IMG/VR virus record: IMGVR_UViG_3300046170_000156
Coordinates: 1 to 38,605 of that record
Direction: 5' to 3' (one strand)
DNA length: 38,605 bases
From: a virus
The number at the start of each line of letters is the position of its first letter. The first letter of the stretch is position 1. The notes below the pieces were generated by a model, which saw only the letters and a program-made list of their open reading frames with translations, did no database searches and was not told the DNA's origin. A program made the position numbers and the translations under genes. Shown here piece by piece: positions 24,018 through 32,708 of this stretch.

Positions 24018-26702
24018 ATGGACACTAACAGAGTAGAGCTTTCTGACGGTCGGGTTGTTACAGTAGAGCATCCTGATAACTGGAATGAGGACAAGATCAT
24101 AGCGTTTGCTGAACTAAACGCTCCTCAGGCTAAGCGCACAGAATCGCCAACGGGTACTGACAACAAGGATGACGATATTACAATAGGAGATATGGTAAAA
24201 CTAGGCCTAAGTCGTACCGCCGTTCAGTTTATACCCGACACGTTTTTAATTAGTAACGAAGATCTTTTTAAGGTAGAGAACGCAGGAGTTACTCAAGAGA
24301 GGGCTGCAAGAAAAATGGCAGGCGTTCCCGTGGACTCTGAGTTAGGTCTGGGAGACGAAATAGTAGCGGGACTAGCTGACCCACTAACAACCGTGGGCGT
24401 CCCCCTTAAGTCAGGAGCTACGGCGCTTTTGAAGGGCTTAGTACCAGCGGTTACATCTACTGCAGGAGGGACTTTTGGTGGTATGGGCGCTTCTCAAGTT
24501 GTTGGAGAGCTAGGGGCAAGCCCTTTAGTACAAGAGTTGGCTGGGGCGGTTGGTGGTGGTGCTTTTGCTACTGCTACAGGGGTTACTACGTCGGCTGCTC
24601 TTTCTACAGCGGCTAAGGTCGCTGGTGACGTTAAAACGAAAGTAGCAGGAGGAGATACTGGAACATTAGGAGCCGCCTCCGACTCTATGGCTAACAGCAA
24701 GGTACGCGCTGAAATAAATAGAATCAAGGATACTAGTTCACCTGAGGAAGTGGCAAGAGCCGTAGAAAACTTAGCCTCTATAAAAGAAGATGTTCCCGAC
24801 CTAGAGATAGGGGGATTAGTAGCTACGATGGTGGAGAACCCCATTGTACGAGATTGGGTGCGAAAGACAACACAAAACAACAAAGGATTTCAGAAGGATT
24901 TGACAGAAACTCTCGGAAGGGACGCCGCCCGTGTTGCAGATAGTTTTGAAAAGATCTTGGGAGGCGCAGAGGAAATTGACAGGGCAGTTATAGCTAACGT
25001 ATCTGAGAATCAAATTAAGAAAACAGAGGCGCTACTCCGGTCTAGTCTAGATCGAAAGATGGAAAACATTGATAATGTCTTAGCTGGCATAACTACTAAA
25101 ACATTGGGATCTAAAGATTCTGTAGATGTTGGCAGGGTGTCTTCTAAGCTTCTGGCCCGGAAAGAAACAGAGGTTAGGCAGGCGGCAAGTAAGCTGTATG
25201 ATCGCGCTAAAACAGAAGGTAAAAAGCTCGTCTTACCTGATGAAACAGTAGCTACTTTAGCGTCTCTGTTCAAAGGCGTAAAAACATCAGACATCTTTGG
25301 TCCTGAAAGTTCTACTGCTAAAAAACTAGAGGTAGTTCTAAAGCCTAAAAAGAGGGCAGGAGAAGAAGAGTCTCAAGTACAAATGCCTAAGATAACAGGC
25401 CAAGACTTAGTGTCACTTAAGAAGTCACTTAATCGTGAAGTCTCCAAGCTATTCAGAGTATATGACAAAAGCTCAGAGCAGAAGCAGTTGCTCAGCCGAT
25501 TGTTCAATCTTAAGGATGTCGTAGATAAAGTACTAATCAAGCAGGCAGCAGATTCTCCTAGGTTTGTACAGTCGATCAGAGACGCTGACGCCTTCTACTA
25601 CAGAGAGCTAGGGTTACCACTCAAGGCAGAAGGTATGCGTGAGATAAAGTCAAGGAAGTTTCTGTCGGGTGCGGCCCAAAGCCTTATGAATTACGAGCAA
25701 GCTAAGGACTACGTTAACTTTGTAGGAAAACCGGGGATGGCTGTTGTCAGGCACGCAGTGAGGCTCAAGGCTGAGCAGTCGGGAGTAGTGGACGCCAGCG
25801 GAGTAATGAACCCAAATAAACTTGGCACGTTCCTGAGAAGAAACCAGAGGTTAATAGAGTTTGCTGGGTTAACTAAAGAGTTTAACGCATCAACTAGCAG
25901 ACTACGTAGTATTAAAAATACTCAGGCCCGTCACAACGAGGCGTACAAAGAAAAGTCTAGGGCGCTAACTAACAGTTTCTTTAGGGCTATCATAGACAAA
26001 AACCTAAGCACTGTTGTCAAAGAAATGCTGAACAAACCTAAGAAGCGACGAGCATACTTAGAAGACATAAAACAGCTAGACTCTGCCCAAAGAGACATGG
26101 TTCTTAGCGGGCTTAGGCAAGAGTTCTTAGGTCAAGCTATGCAAAGCAAAGGCTCAATGAAGGATTTTATAAACACACACGGAGAGGCAGTATCTGACTT
26201 GTTTGATAGCAGATATGTTAGAAACGTAAATAAACTTGCAGAGCTAAGGGACTTAATGGGACAAATGAGTAATCTACTCAAGGACTCCTTAGGTGAAACA
26301 GGAGTAATTGATACATTACAAGACATGACGGGAGTAAGTATCGGAGAGGCCGCTGGTACATTTAGGAACCAGATATTATCCACAGAAAGGAAATTCATTA
26401 ACCTAACTATGAAGTCTGTAACAACATCTGGTAAGGACAAGTTCTACGTAAAGTCGGCTGAAGTTTTGCTAGACCCTGACGTAGTAGAAAAGCTCGCCAA
26501 CCCACCGCAAGGATCAATTAAATCGTGGATAAAGTCAACAATGGAGGGCGGGGGCGATTACATTAAGGACGTAGGTGCTTATTTTACTAAAACCCTACAA
26601 GGTTCCTTAAACCTAGCCACCCTGAAATCAATGGAATCCGCTAAGGACGTACCAACCCCAGAGGAACAAGAACAACTTAATCAACAAGGAGTGCAGCAAT
26701 GA
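24018..26702 (+). CDS. Internal virion protein (large, DNA ejection)
   Basis: 894 residues, the last large gene of the late arm, in the place of T7 gp16. It starts with a short beta motif (VELSDGRVVTVEHPDNW), then a Gly/Ala-rich hydrophobic segment (about 110-190) that could cross membranes, and a long helical remainder. No lysozyme-type transglycosylase motif was recognised, unlike T7 gp16. It probably forms the DNA ejection conduit. AAGGAAAG precedes the ATG. Confidence 0.7.
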   Translation: MDTNRVELSDGRVVTVEHPDNWNEDKIIAFAELNAPQAKRTESPTGTDNKDDDITIGDMVKLGLSRTAVQFIPDTFLISNEDLFKVENAGVTQERAARKMAGVPVDSELGLGDEIVAGLADPLTTVGVPLKSGATALLKGLVPAVTSTAGGTFGGMGASQVVGELGASPLVQELAGAVGGGAFATATGVTTSAALSTAAKVAGDVKTKVAGGDTGTLGAASDSMANSKVRAEINRIKDTSSPEEVARAVENLASIKEDVPDLEIGGLVATMVENPIVRDWVRKTTQNNKGFQKDLTETLGRDAARVADSFEKILGGAEEIDRAVIANVSENQIKKTEALLRSSLDRKMENIDNVLAGITTKTLGSKDSVDVGRVSSKLLARKETEVRQAASKLYDRAKTEGKKLVLPDETVATLASLFKGVKTSDIFGPESSTAKKLEVVLKPKKRAGEEESQVQMPKITGQDLVSLKKSLNREVSKLFRVYDKSSEQKQLLSRLFNLKDVVDKVLIKQAADSPRFVQSIRDADAFYYRELGLPLKAEGMREIKSRKFLSGAAQSLMNYEQAKDYVNFVGKPGMAVVRHAVRLKAEQSGVVDASGVMNPNKLGTFLRRNQRLIEFAGLTKEFNASTSRLRSIKNTQARHNEAYKEKSRALTNSFFRAIIDKNLSTVVKEMLNKPKKRRAYLEDIKQLDSAQRDMVLSGLRQEFLGQAMQSKGSMKDFINTHGEAVSDLFDSRYVRNVNKLAELRDLMGQMSNLLKDSLGETGVIDTLQDMTGVSIGEAAGTFRNQILSTERKFINLTMKSVTTSGKDKFYVKSAEVLLDPDVVEKLANPPQGSIKSWIKSTMEGGGDYIKDVGAYFTKTLQGSLNLATLKSMESAKDVPTPEEQEQLNQQGVQQ

Positions 26703-26893
26703 AGAAAGATAAAGACGATCACACAGTAGAGTACACGCCTATCGACTACCACTGCCTAGGACACTCTCAGAAAGAACGAGTGAAGTCTATGCAGTCTAAG
26801 GGAATCTCTACTCCCTATGATGCCGCTAGTACACCACAGGAAGTAGAGGGTCATGTAGCTGAGAAACGCTACGGCACTATCTTTTTCGTTTAG
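26699..26893 (+). CDS. Small hypothetical protein ending the late arm
   Basis: A 64-residue hydrophilic protein; its ATG overlaps the stop of the large internal virion gene (ATGA). It has HCLGHSQKERVKSMQSKGISTPYDAA in the middle, with no membrane segment or known motif. It is the last gene read rightward, and its TAG overlaps by three bases the stop of the leftward gene at 26890-27021. Function unknown. Confidence 0.6.
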   Translation: MKKDKDDHTVEYTPIDYHCLGHSQKERVKSMQSKGISTPYDAASTPQEVEGHVAEKRYGTIFFV

Positions 26894-27021
26894 GCTCGGT
26901 CTAGGTCCTCTTGCGAGGGGACCGTATCCTCCCAGTGGTACGTTAGGCCGATGTAGATGGCTAACGGAATCCAGATGGGTGCGGTAAGAACCATAATAAT
27001 AAAAGATATAGCTTTATACAT
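26890..27021 (-). CDS. Mini membrane protein, last gene of replication arm
   Basis: A 43-residue frame two bases after the RNR stop: MYKAISFIIIMVLTAPIWIPLAIYIG, one strong hydrophobic span, then an acidic tail (HWEDTVPSQEDLDRA). N-in, C-out or a hairpin are both possible. Its stop overlaps the late-arm stop codon, so the two transcription units meet with no gap. A hairpin (26904-26923) lies inside its coding sequence. A lysis or host-membrane role is conceivable; no family is recognised. Confidence 0.55.
   Translation of the reverse strand: MYKAISFIIMVLTAPIWIPLAIYIGLTYHWEDTVPSQEDLDRA
26904..26923. terminator. Hairpin at the convergence of the two arms
   Basis: An 8-bp stem (GGTCCTCT / AGGGGACC with one G-U pair) closes a four-base loop. 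It lies just past the last rightward gene, where opposing transcripts would meet. No T-run follows on either strand, so intrinsic termination is doubtful; it could still protect 3' ends or slow polymerase. Confidence 0.3.
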
Positions 27022-27023
27022 AA

Positions 27024-28895
27024 TTATAACTCACAGTTATTACCTGTACAGGCTAGCTGTTGGCTACCCTCAGTCATGTCAGAGGCTTCATTGATGTCCC
27101 AGTCTATCTGGGTCGGGAAGCCCTTCTGTAGTGCCTTGAGGGTGGCCTTGTCCACAGGTTCATAAGGGGCCTGCTGGTACGTATGGTCTGAGTAAGGTAG
27201 GAACGAGATTCCTGAGACCTTATCAAACTTGTTGTACAGCCACTGTCCCACCTCCAGAAACTCGTTGTCCCTATAGTAGCAAGTCATGGACGGCTTGTGC
27301 TCACACCAGTAGTCCTGATATATCTCCCACAGATCCAACTGCTCCATAGCACCCATGTCTGAGGCTGTCACAGCGCCCTCAGGAGCCGCTATAGGGAAGG
27401 AGAATACCTTTGTACTGGGGTTCATGAGATCGTCCTCTGACGGGACTCCAGCGGCCTCTAGGACGGTACACAACGGATCTCGTCCATCAGCACGTACCCG
27501 CCTAACATATTGACTGCTGTAGCGAGGGTGAATCCCACTAGCAGAATCGACCAACTGACTAACAGTGCCTGAAGGCTTAACTGCAGTGATTGCGACAGAC
27601 GGATTAATACCCAGTTTCTTAGCCCACTTCTCGTTAGTAACAATCGCTTCATTACGCATCTCCGTAAGCCACCGCTTGAGTTTACCCTTGTCCCCACGGC
27701 CTGACAGTAGAGGGTGATCCATGATACCCGTGAGGCTTACCCCTAGTAGGGCTTCCTCTTCCGTGTTAGTCTTCCAGATGCTCCTGAGATACCTGAAGTC
27801 AGTCAGGGTAGCCTGTAGCGTACCGAGTACCGTAGCAGTACGTACCTTCTGCTTGAGCGTTGCTAGGGTGTCCTCAGGTCTTACTACGACTTCAGATAGA
27901 TTGCAAAATTGGTACGGTTTTAAAATTATTTCACTACATGGGTTGGTTCCAAAATCACACTCACTGTTCCTACGCCCGTTCTTAGCCGCCTGCTTCTGAC
28001 TAGCGACACGAGAAAACACGCCACGTTCGCCAGAGCGTGACTCGTACAAGCTGGTCCACTCGTTTAAGAAGGCTTCAAAGTCAGGCTTCTCTGTGTAGCA
28101 GGCAGAGTTATTCGCTAGACCACGCTGGGGCTCGTCTACCCACCACTGACCGTGCTTGCATCTTCGGAGCCTGTCATCAGTTAGGTTAGAGAGTGAGATA
28201 AGGGCGCTACGCCTGACGCCACCCACGACTATACACGATGCTATTTTACAGCAAAGATCGTGGCACTCAATGGAGCTAAGTTTTCTTCCAGCAGATCCTT
28301 GAAAGAGTTCTGTTGTAAATTTGAAGAGATCGACGAGAGGTTCAGGACCACTTGCGCGGCCTCCGAAAGTTGCGAGTGGGGAACCTGCGCTTCGTACGTT
28401 ACTAACGTCCCACCTTGGAAGCTGACCTGAATAGAGCAGTGATACCAGTTCCCTAAACGATTTCGCCCATCCGATCTTTGAATCCGCAACATGGATAACT
28501 GTGTCTGTGGCATGGAATTCCTCCGCAACTTCTGGTAACTTAGAGATGTACTGTCGCTCTACTGAGTATCCTACGCCGGTTCCACAAAGAAGTACGTACA
28601 TGAGTTCATCAAATGATCTAGGGCTGTCTATAGGAAGGTAGCTGCAGTTAAACCCTGCTACGTTGTCACGATCTAAGGCCTTCCCAGCGGTCATTAGTGC
28701 TCGCATGGATGGCATTACGTCTAGGTCATGGATTGCCTTGAATATCTCTGATACGTCAAAGTCGTTGAGGTGTCCACGGTCTACCCAAAAGTTGATGTAC
28801 CTGTTAACTGTCTCTTCCCAAGTCTCCCTGCGTTGCTCCTCTGGTAAGTACCTAGCGTACCGTGACTTGTGTATGTACTGTTGATATGCGTCCAT
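27024..28895 (-). CDS. nrdJ: Class II (B12-dependent) ribonucleotide reductase
   Basis: A 623-residue monomeric ribonucleoside-triphosphate reductase that makes dNTPs using adenosylcobalamin, so no small radical subunit is needed. It shows the N-terminal YIHKSRYARYLPEE motif, the active-site segment TNPCSEIIL near 318 with the thiyl cysteine and glutamate, SGTVSQLVDSASGIHPRYS near 440, and a C-terminal CTGNNC (616-621), the swinging pair reduced by thioredoxin or glutaredoxin. It is shorter than the Lactobacillus enzyme (739) but in the range of phage copies. Class II RNRs mark roseobacter cobaviruses and several marine podoviruses. It is the distal large gene of the replication operon. Confidence 0.95.
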   Translation of the reverse strand: MDAYQQYIHKSRYARYLPEEQRRETWEETVNRYINFWVDRGHLNDFDVSEIFKAIHDLDVMPSMRALMTAGKALDRDNVAGFNCSYLPIDSPRSFDELMYVLLCGTGVGYSVERQYISKLPEVAEEFHATDTVIHVADSKIGWAKSFRELVSLLYSGQLPRWDVSNVRSAGSPLATFGGRASGPEPLVDLFKFTTELFQGSAGRKLSSIECHDLCCKIASCIVVGGVRRSALISLSNLTDDRLRRCKHGQWWVDEPQRGLANNSACYTEKPDFEAFLNEWTSLYESRSGERGVFSRVASQKQAAKNGRRNSECDFGTNPCSEIILKPYQFCNLSEVVVRPEDTLATLKQKVRTATVLGTLQATLTDFRYLRSIWKTNTEEEALLGVSLTGIMDHPLLSGRGDKGKLKRWLTEMRNEAIVTNEKWAKKLGINPSVAITAVKPSGTVSQLVDSASGIHPRYSSQYVRRVRADGRDPLCTVLEAAGVPSEDDLMNPSTKVFSFPIAAPEGAVTASDMGAMEQLDLWEIYQDYWCEHKPSMTCYYRDNEFLEVGQWLYNKFDKVSGISFLPYSDHTYQQAPYEPVDKATLKALQKGFPTQIDWDINEASDMTEGSQQLACTGNNCEL

Positions 28896-29153
28896 CTATT
28901 CTGTTACTCCTAGTGTCTCGTTAAGTATGGCTTGGGATGCTAACTGTAGTAGCATGTACACCCCATCGGGGTACTCTTCGTTGGACGCTACTTCAAATAG
29001 CTGACCGTCCTCGTACATTACCACTATAACCTTAGGTTTGTTACCTGCAGTCTCCTGTATCTGAGCCTTAGCGGCAAAAGCCGTCAGAAACTCAGCCGTT
29101 GTTATCTCTTTTTCTTCTGTGTCTCTACCAAACTTCCCTTCTATGATCTTCAC
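28896..29153 (-). CDS. Hypothetical protein upstream of RNR
   Basis: 85 residues, directly abutting the RNR start and overlapping the gp1.7-like gene by 4 bases. It alternates acidic/basic N-terminal residues (KIIEGKFGRDTEEKEITTAEF), has a central beta strand KVIVVMYEDGQLFEV, and a helical end (YMLLQLASQAI). No recognised domain. The tight packing suggests a role with nucleotide metabolism or replication, but this is positional only. Confidence 0.6.
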   Translation of the reverse strand: MKIIEGKFGRDTEEKEITTAEFLTAFAAKAQIQETAGNKPKVIVVMYEDGQLFEVASNEEYPDGVYMLLQLASQAILNETLGVTE

Positions 29154-29533
29154 AAGGCGACCTCCTTAATTAACCACTCTAGGTAGACACGAGCCTTCCG
29201 TAGATCCTCTATGCCGTTCTTGTACTCGTAACGCCACAGGTACTTCAGGCAGTTACCCTTGAGGTATCCCTTGTACTCTTGTGGGTGCATAGACGCCTTG
29301 ATTGCTTCAATGGCCTCTATGGCTCCCTTGTTGTAGTGATCTGGCTGTGCTACAGGATCGTGATTGTCCTGAGGGTGGTGCAGTTTGCCTGTGAATGTCT
29401 TAGACATTTTGTCCCACTCCTCTCTAGTAATGTCGTCTATGGACCTGCTTTCCTGACAGTTCTTACGCAGCTTCTCACAGTCTTTTTCAAACTTTGCACA
29501 GTCGTCTTCAGTCATGTTCCATTCATTCGGCAT
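29150..29533 (-). CDS. T7 gp1.7-like (DUF3310) protein
   Basis: 127 residues. The C-terminal 65 residues are a DUF3310 domain: PDHYNKGAIEAIEAIKASM, then YLKGNCLKYLWRYEYKNGIEDLRKARVYLEWLI. T7 gp1.7, which carries this domain, is a nucleotide kinase acting on dTMP/dGMP, so a role in dNTP supply next to RNR is reasonable. The N-terminal half is charged and specific to this phage. It overlaps its neighbours by 4 and 11 bases. Confidence 0.8.
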   Translation of the reverse strand: MPNEWNMTEDDCAKFEKDCEKLRKNCQESRSIDDITREEWDKMSKTFTGKLHHPQDNHDPVAQPDHYNKGAIEAIEAIKASMHPQEYKGYLKGNCLKYLWRYEYKNGIEDLRKARVYLEWLIKEVAL

Positions 29534-29696
29534 ATTCTTCCTCTAGCTCCTCTTGAAATTCGTCGAGTCTGCGTATAAATTTATCCTCAAATCTGTCCAG
29601 TAGTTCCTCAGAAGAGATTTGTAGTGCTTCCAGAAGATCGTCGGGGTCGTATAACCGCAACAGACGCTCCTTAATTTCTTCTAGTGTCAGAGACAT
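29523..29696 (-). CDS. Small conserved podovirus protein, 57 residues
   Basis: It starts MSLTLEEIKERLLRLYDPDDLLEALQISSEELLDRFEDKF, a form typical of short acidic proteins in T7-like and marine podoviruses next to endonuclease I, and ends in a Glu-rich helix. It overlaps the endonuclease gene by 26 bases and the gp1.7-like gene by 11. Function unknown. The conserved look and dense overlaps make a real gene likely. Confidence 0.72.
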   Translation of the reverse strand: MSLTLEEIKERLLRLYDPDDLLEALQISSEELLDRFEDKFIRRLDEFQEELEEEYAE

Positions 29697-30081
29697 AATC
29701 AACCAACTCCTTAAGTGTATCTATATTGTACCATAGAATATTGTGTTTGTCACACCACTCAGCCATAGTAAGTTTGGTACTTTTACTCACTTTCTGATTA
29801 GGCTTCATCAGTACAAATATGAGTTCCTGTGATTCCGTGAGGCAGTTAGAGACCGAACGATACTTCTGCGTGTCTCCTGTTCGAAAGTATCCTTTGCACT
29901 CAATGAGGTAAGCTCGTCCGTTACGCTCGTAGACAAAATCCGGTGTATACCTTCGTTCGATCCGGTAGTCCACTTGGAACGGTTCGTAACTAAAGCCAAA
30001 TGGTTGTAACTTCTGTGCGACATCTTCTTCAAACCCCGATCTAAAGTTGCTGTGCTTGGATTTCCGTGACCTTCGGCTCAT
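29671..30081 (-). CDS. Endonuclease I (Holliday-junction resolvase)
   Basis: A 136-residue T7 endonuclease I-like PD-(D/E)XK nuclease. The catalytic set is in order: Glu18 in SGFEEDV, Asp48 in YTPDF, and Glu61/Lys63 in LIECKGY, matching E20, D55, E65 and K67 of T7. The C-terminal EWCDKHNILWY parallels T7 EFCEKHGIKF. It cuts branched DNA, aiding recombination, packaging and host DNA breakdown. It overlaps the exonuclease gene by 41 bases. Confidence 0.92.
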   Translation of the reverse strand: MSRRSRKSKHSNFRSGFEEDVAQKLQPFGFSYEPFQVDYRIERRYTPDFVYERNGRAYLIECKGYFRTGDTQKYRSVSNCLTESQELIFVLMKPNQKVSKSTKLTMAEWCDKHNILWYNIDTLKELVDYVSDTRRN

Positions 30082-30913
30082 TAAACACCTCTGTTAAATA
30101 TCTGGGACCACTTGAGTACAGGAATGTTCTTACTCCGGGCCAGCAGGTAAACTTGAAAGGACAGTAAGAACAACCAGTGGCGAGCTTTCTGTTTCCACTT
30201 TTGCCGTCTGGTACGGTCTCGTGACAAACTTCGGGCCACTCTGGTTGCTCTACGAGCTTTTTTATGCGTTCAATATGCTCCTCTATGTCGTAAGAAATCT
30301 TGTCGTAAATAGGAGCCTGAGTATCTGCAGCGTCGTACAGGAGGTACGTTAGATGTCCGTTCTGTTTGTCCATCGCTAACCAACCAAACGATGTCTCACC
30401 TTCGGAGTGTGCGTACCCTTTAATTTGAGCAACGTACCCAAACGGGTCATCGTAAGCCAAGCTTCCGTCTTTGAACTTTTTAAACCCAAAAGTGGAAGTG
30501 CTTTTAACATCAGTGACAACACCGTCAATTTTGCAGTCCATAGAACCTGTGATACCCGCAACTTCACACTTTTTTTGTTCATCAGTCACCTCGTGTCCTG
30601 ATAGTTTGGTGAGAAACAACAGCATCTCTTCGATCAGATGCCCGTACATAAACTTGACGTACGTGTTAGGCGTCATCTCCTCTTGCACATCAGGGTTATT
30701 CACCACGTTCCACAGATACCTGTCGTCGCGCCCGATGTTAGACATTCGTAGCTTGCGTCCGTCACGTTTCTCTGTGAACAGGTTGGACATCAGGCGTTTG
30801 CACCCTTCGCCAAAGTTTTCTATCTCTTCGTACAGATCAACACCCTCAGGTATCTCCTTCTCTGAGACTACCTTGTAGATATCGTCTACGAGATTGTATA
30901 TGTTGTTGTTCAT
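30041..30913 (-). CDS. PD-(D/E)XK exonuclease, Cas4/RecB type
   Basis: A 290-residue nuclease. The core has GSMDCKIDGVVTDVKSTS near 125-145 (Asp and the D-x-K pair), then AQIKGYAHSEGE with the conserved Gln and Tyr. The C-terminus has CSYCPFKFTCWPG, a cysteine cluster like those that hold an Fe-S centre in Cas4/AddB nucleases, with an earlier Cys in reach. In marine podoviruses it takes the place of T7 gp6, removing primers and degrading host DNA. Confidence 0.85.
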   Translation of the reverse strand: MNNNIYNLVDDIYKVVSEKEIPEGVDLYEEIENFGEGCKRLMSNLFTEKRDGRKLRMSNIGRDDRYLWNVVNNPDVQEEMTPNTYVKFMYGHLIEEMLLFLTKLSGHEVTDEQKKCEVAGITGSMDCKIDGVVTDVKSTSTFGFKKFKDGSLAYDDPFGYVAQIKGYAHSEGETSFGWLAMDKQNGHLTYLLYDAADTQAPIYDKISYDIEEHIERIKKLVEQPEWPEVCHETVPDGKSGNRKLATGCSYCPFKFTCWPGVRTFLYSSGPRYLTEVFNEPKVTEIQAQQL

Positions 30914-31179
30914 TCTCTTTCCTTAGCGTGTTCTGTTCTATGACAGTTAGAGCAGAGCAGAACACATTTCTCTACTTCTATCTTTACTTTTTCCCACGAA
31001 TGGTGAGCAATCTTCGACACGCCTACGTCCTTCTGTGTCGGGTCTGTGTGGTGTAGGTCGTAGATAGGGTACTCTGACTCTATGCCGCACACGGAGCACT
31101 TGCGCCCTCCAAAGTGTTCAAATATCTTGTCCCAGTTCTCCTTCCGTTTTGCTTTATTCCTTAGTGCGTTTCTGCCCAT
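30910..31179 (-). CDS. HNH endonuclease
   Basis: An 89-residue HNH nuclease: CSVCG near 33, YDLHHTDP with the His pair near 52, and CVLLCSNCHRTEH at the end. It is very basic at the N-terminus (RNALRNKAKRKENW). It overlaps the polymerase stop by 19 bases and the exonuclease start by 4. Free-standing HNH genes inside replication modules are often homing elements, but the overlap and operon fit suggest it is domesticated. Confidence 0.85.
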   Translation of the reverse strand: MGRNALRNKAKRKENWDKIFEHFGGRKCSVCGIESEYPIYDLHHTDPTQKDVGVSKIAHHSWEKVKIEVEKCVLLCSNCHRTEHAKERE

Positions 31180-32708
31180 GTGTCACCCACCTTGTACTCT
31201 CCGTCGAGAGGACACCGGAGGTCAAATGAAAGGCCAGCCGCCTTGATGCACTCGACTGCAAGCCACCCGTACTTCTCTGCTTGTTCTGTAACCACCTCCG
31301 ATTGTATCTCGTCATGTACGTTCCCTATGAATTTGTAGTCAATCTTGTGTTGCGTTGCGTAGTGATCTAAGTGTACTAGAGCCTTCTTCATAACGATAGC
31401 ACCTGCGGCCTGTAGTAAGGTATTCAGTGCACTATGTTCTGATCTGACCCAGAGCTTTCGTCCGTCGAGTCCGACGAGGTGACCTTTCCTAGACGCTTCT
31501 CCAACTCGTTCTCGTAGAGCTTCAAGAGAAGGTGTGTTTCGTAGAAAGCGCCTCCTAAGCTTACTGCCATCTCCTGCAGTTCCTCCGACGATGCTTCCAA
31601 TCTTTGCGTCTCCCGCTCCGTAGAGGAAAGCATAGATGAAAGTCTTTGCCTGAGGTCGTGTTGCAAGTCCTGCAGCAACTTGATTTCTGGTGTGAATGTC
31701 TTCTCTAAGTAGGACATTAGTAAACTCCTGATCGTTCATGTAGTGAGCTAACATACGTAGCTCTAGTCCACTAGCGTCAACACCCACTAGCCTGCGTCCA
31801 TCTGGTACAATCCAGCAGTCACGGCACTCCTTACCAAACTGTGAGTTAACTGAAGGAACCTGTGCCATATTTGGGGTCTGGTGCGTCATGCGTCCGGTAA
31901 CTGCACCGTTTGTTGTAACCCTACCGTGTACTCTTCCGTCGTCCTTAACGTGCTCTATCCAAGAGGAAACCTGAGCGTAACGCTTCTGGAGGAGTAGGTA
32001 CTCAAGTACACGGACAGCCTCCGGTACGTGTTTATTCTCCTCAAGGGTCTTTTCGTCCACCTGCGGCCTACCGGAAGGCGTGAGTTCCTTCCATATCGCA
32101 CCTTTAGCTTCAAGTCGTTCAGCCACCTGTTGACGCGAACCGGGGTTGAATACCGTAACCTTATCCTTAAGGCGCTTGCCCGTCTTCTCAGACCACCTTT
32201 CCTCAACAATCGGTGGGAACACCCTCTGGAGTTCTTCCTCAATAGCATACATACTCTCCTTGAACCTAGCGCACAGCGTGTGACACAAGCGTTGATCTAG
32301 TAGCCACCCGTTGTTCACCTGTTCCTGTATGATCCACTGCACCTCGTGCTCTAGGTCTTGTGACGCCCTTGAGAAACCGTCGAGTTCCACACGCAGTCTC
32401 TTGTACACCGCCTCAGTCAACTCTACGTCACGTATGCAGTAGTCGATCATGGCAGGAGTCAACCTAGTCCAGTCTTCGTAGTCTCCCTTGGCAAAGCCTA
32501 GGATGTTTCCCCAGTTACGCAGAGAGTGTCCACCAGACCTACTAGGGTCAGCAAGCCTAGAGAGGACTAGAGTGTCAGTGACCATGCTCCGGTCAAAAGT
32601 AAAGTCCCAAAGACGCTCAACCACAGGAACATCAAACCAATTTCCGTTTGTGGAAGACGAATTTACAGTCTTTACGATCGATACATACGCTTTGAATGTC
32701 TTCTTCAT
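31161..32708 (-). CDS. Family A DNA polymerase (T7-like), main part
   Basis: 515 residues of a T7 gp5-type replicative polymerase. They include the exonuclease remainder (NWFDVPVVERLW, MVTDTLVLSRL, YCIRDVELTEAVYKRL), motif A GVDASGLELRMLAHY, motif B RPQAKTFIYAFLYGAG and motif C GNVHDEIQ. The N-terminal exonuclease motif I (FIDTET) lies upstream in another frame (32817-32650). An extra A within 32647-32649 turns FHNGNWFDVP into a frameshift, so the first 20 or so residues from ATG 32708 are noise. The full gene probably runs from the TTG at 32817. It lies between helicase and HNH. Confidence 0.93.
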   Translation of the reverse strand: MKKTFKAYVSIVKTVNSSSTNGNWFDVPVVERLWDFTFDRSMVTDTLVLSRLADPSRSGGHSLRNWGNILGFAKGDYEDWTRLTPAMIDYCIRDVELTEAVYKRLRVELDGFSRASQDLEHEVQWIIQEQVNNGWLLDQRLCHTLCARFKESMYAIEEELQRVFPPIVEERWSEKTGKRLKDKVTVFNPGSRQQVAERLEAKGAIWKELTPSGRPQVDEKTLEENKHVPEAVRVLEYLLLQKRYAQVSSWIEHVKDDGRVHGRVTTNGAVTGRMTHQTPNMAQVPSVNSQFGKECRDCWIVPDGRRLVGVDASGLELRMLAHYMNDQEFTNVLLREDIHTRNQVAAGLATRPQAKTFIYAFLYGAGDAKIGSIVGGTAGDGSKLRRRFLRNTPSLEALRERVGEASRKGHLVGLDGRKLWVRSEHSALNTLLQAAGAIVMKKALVHLDHYATQHKIDYKFIGNVHDEIQSEVVTEQAEKYGWLAVECIKAAGLSFDLRCPLDGEYKVGDTWAETH

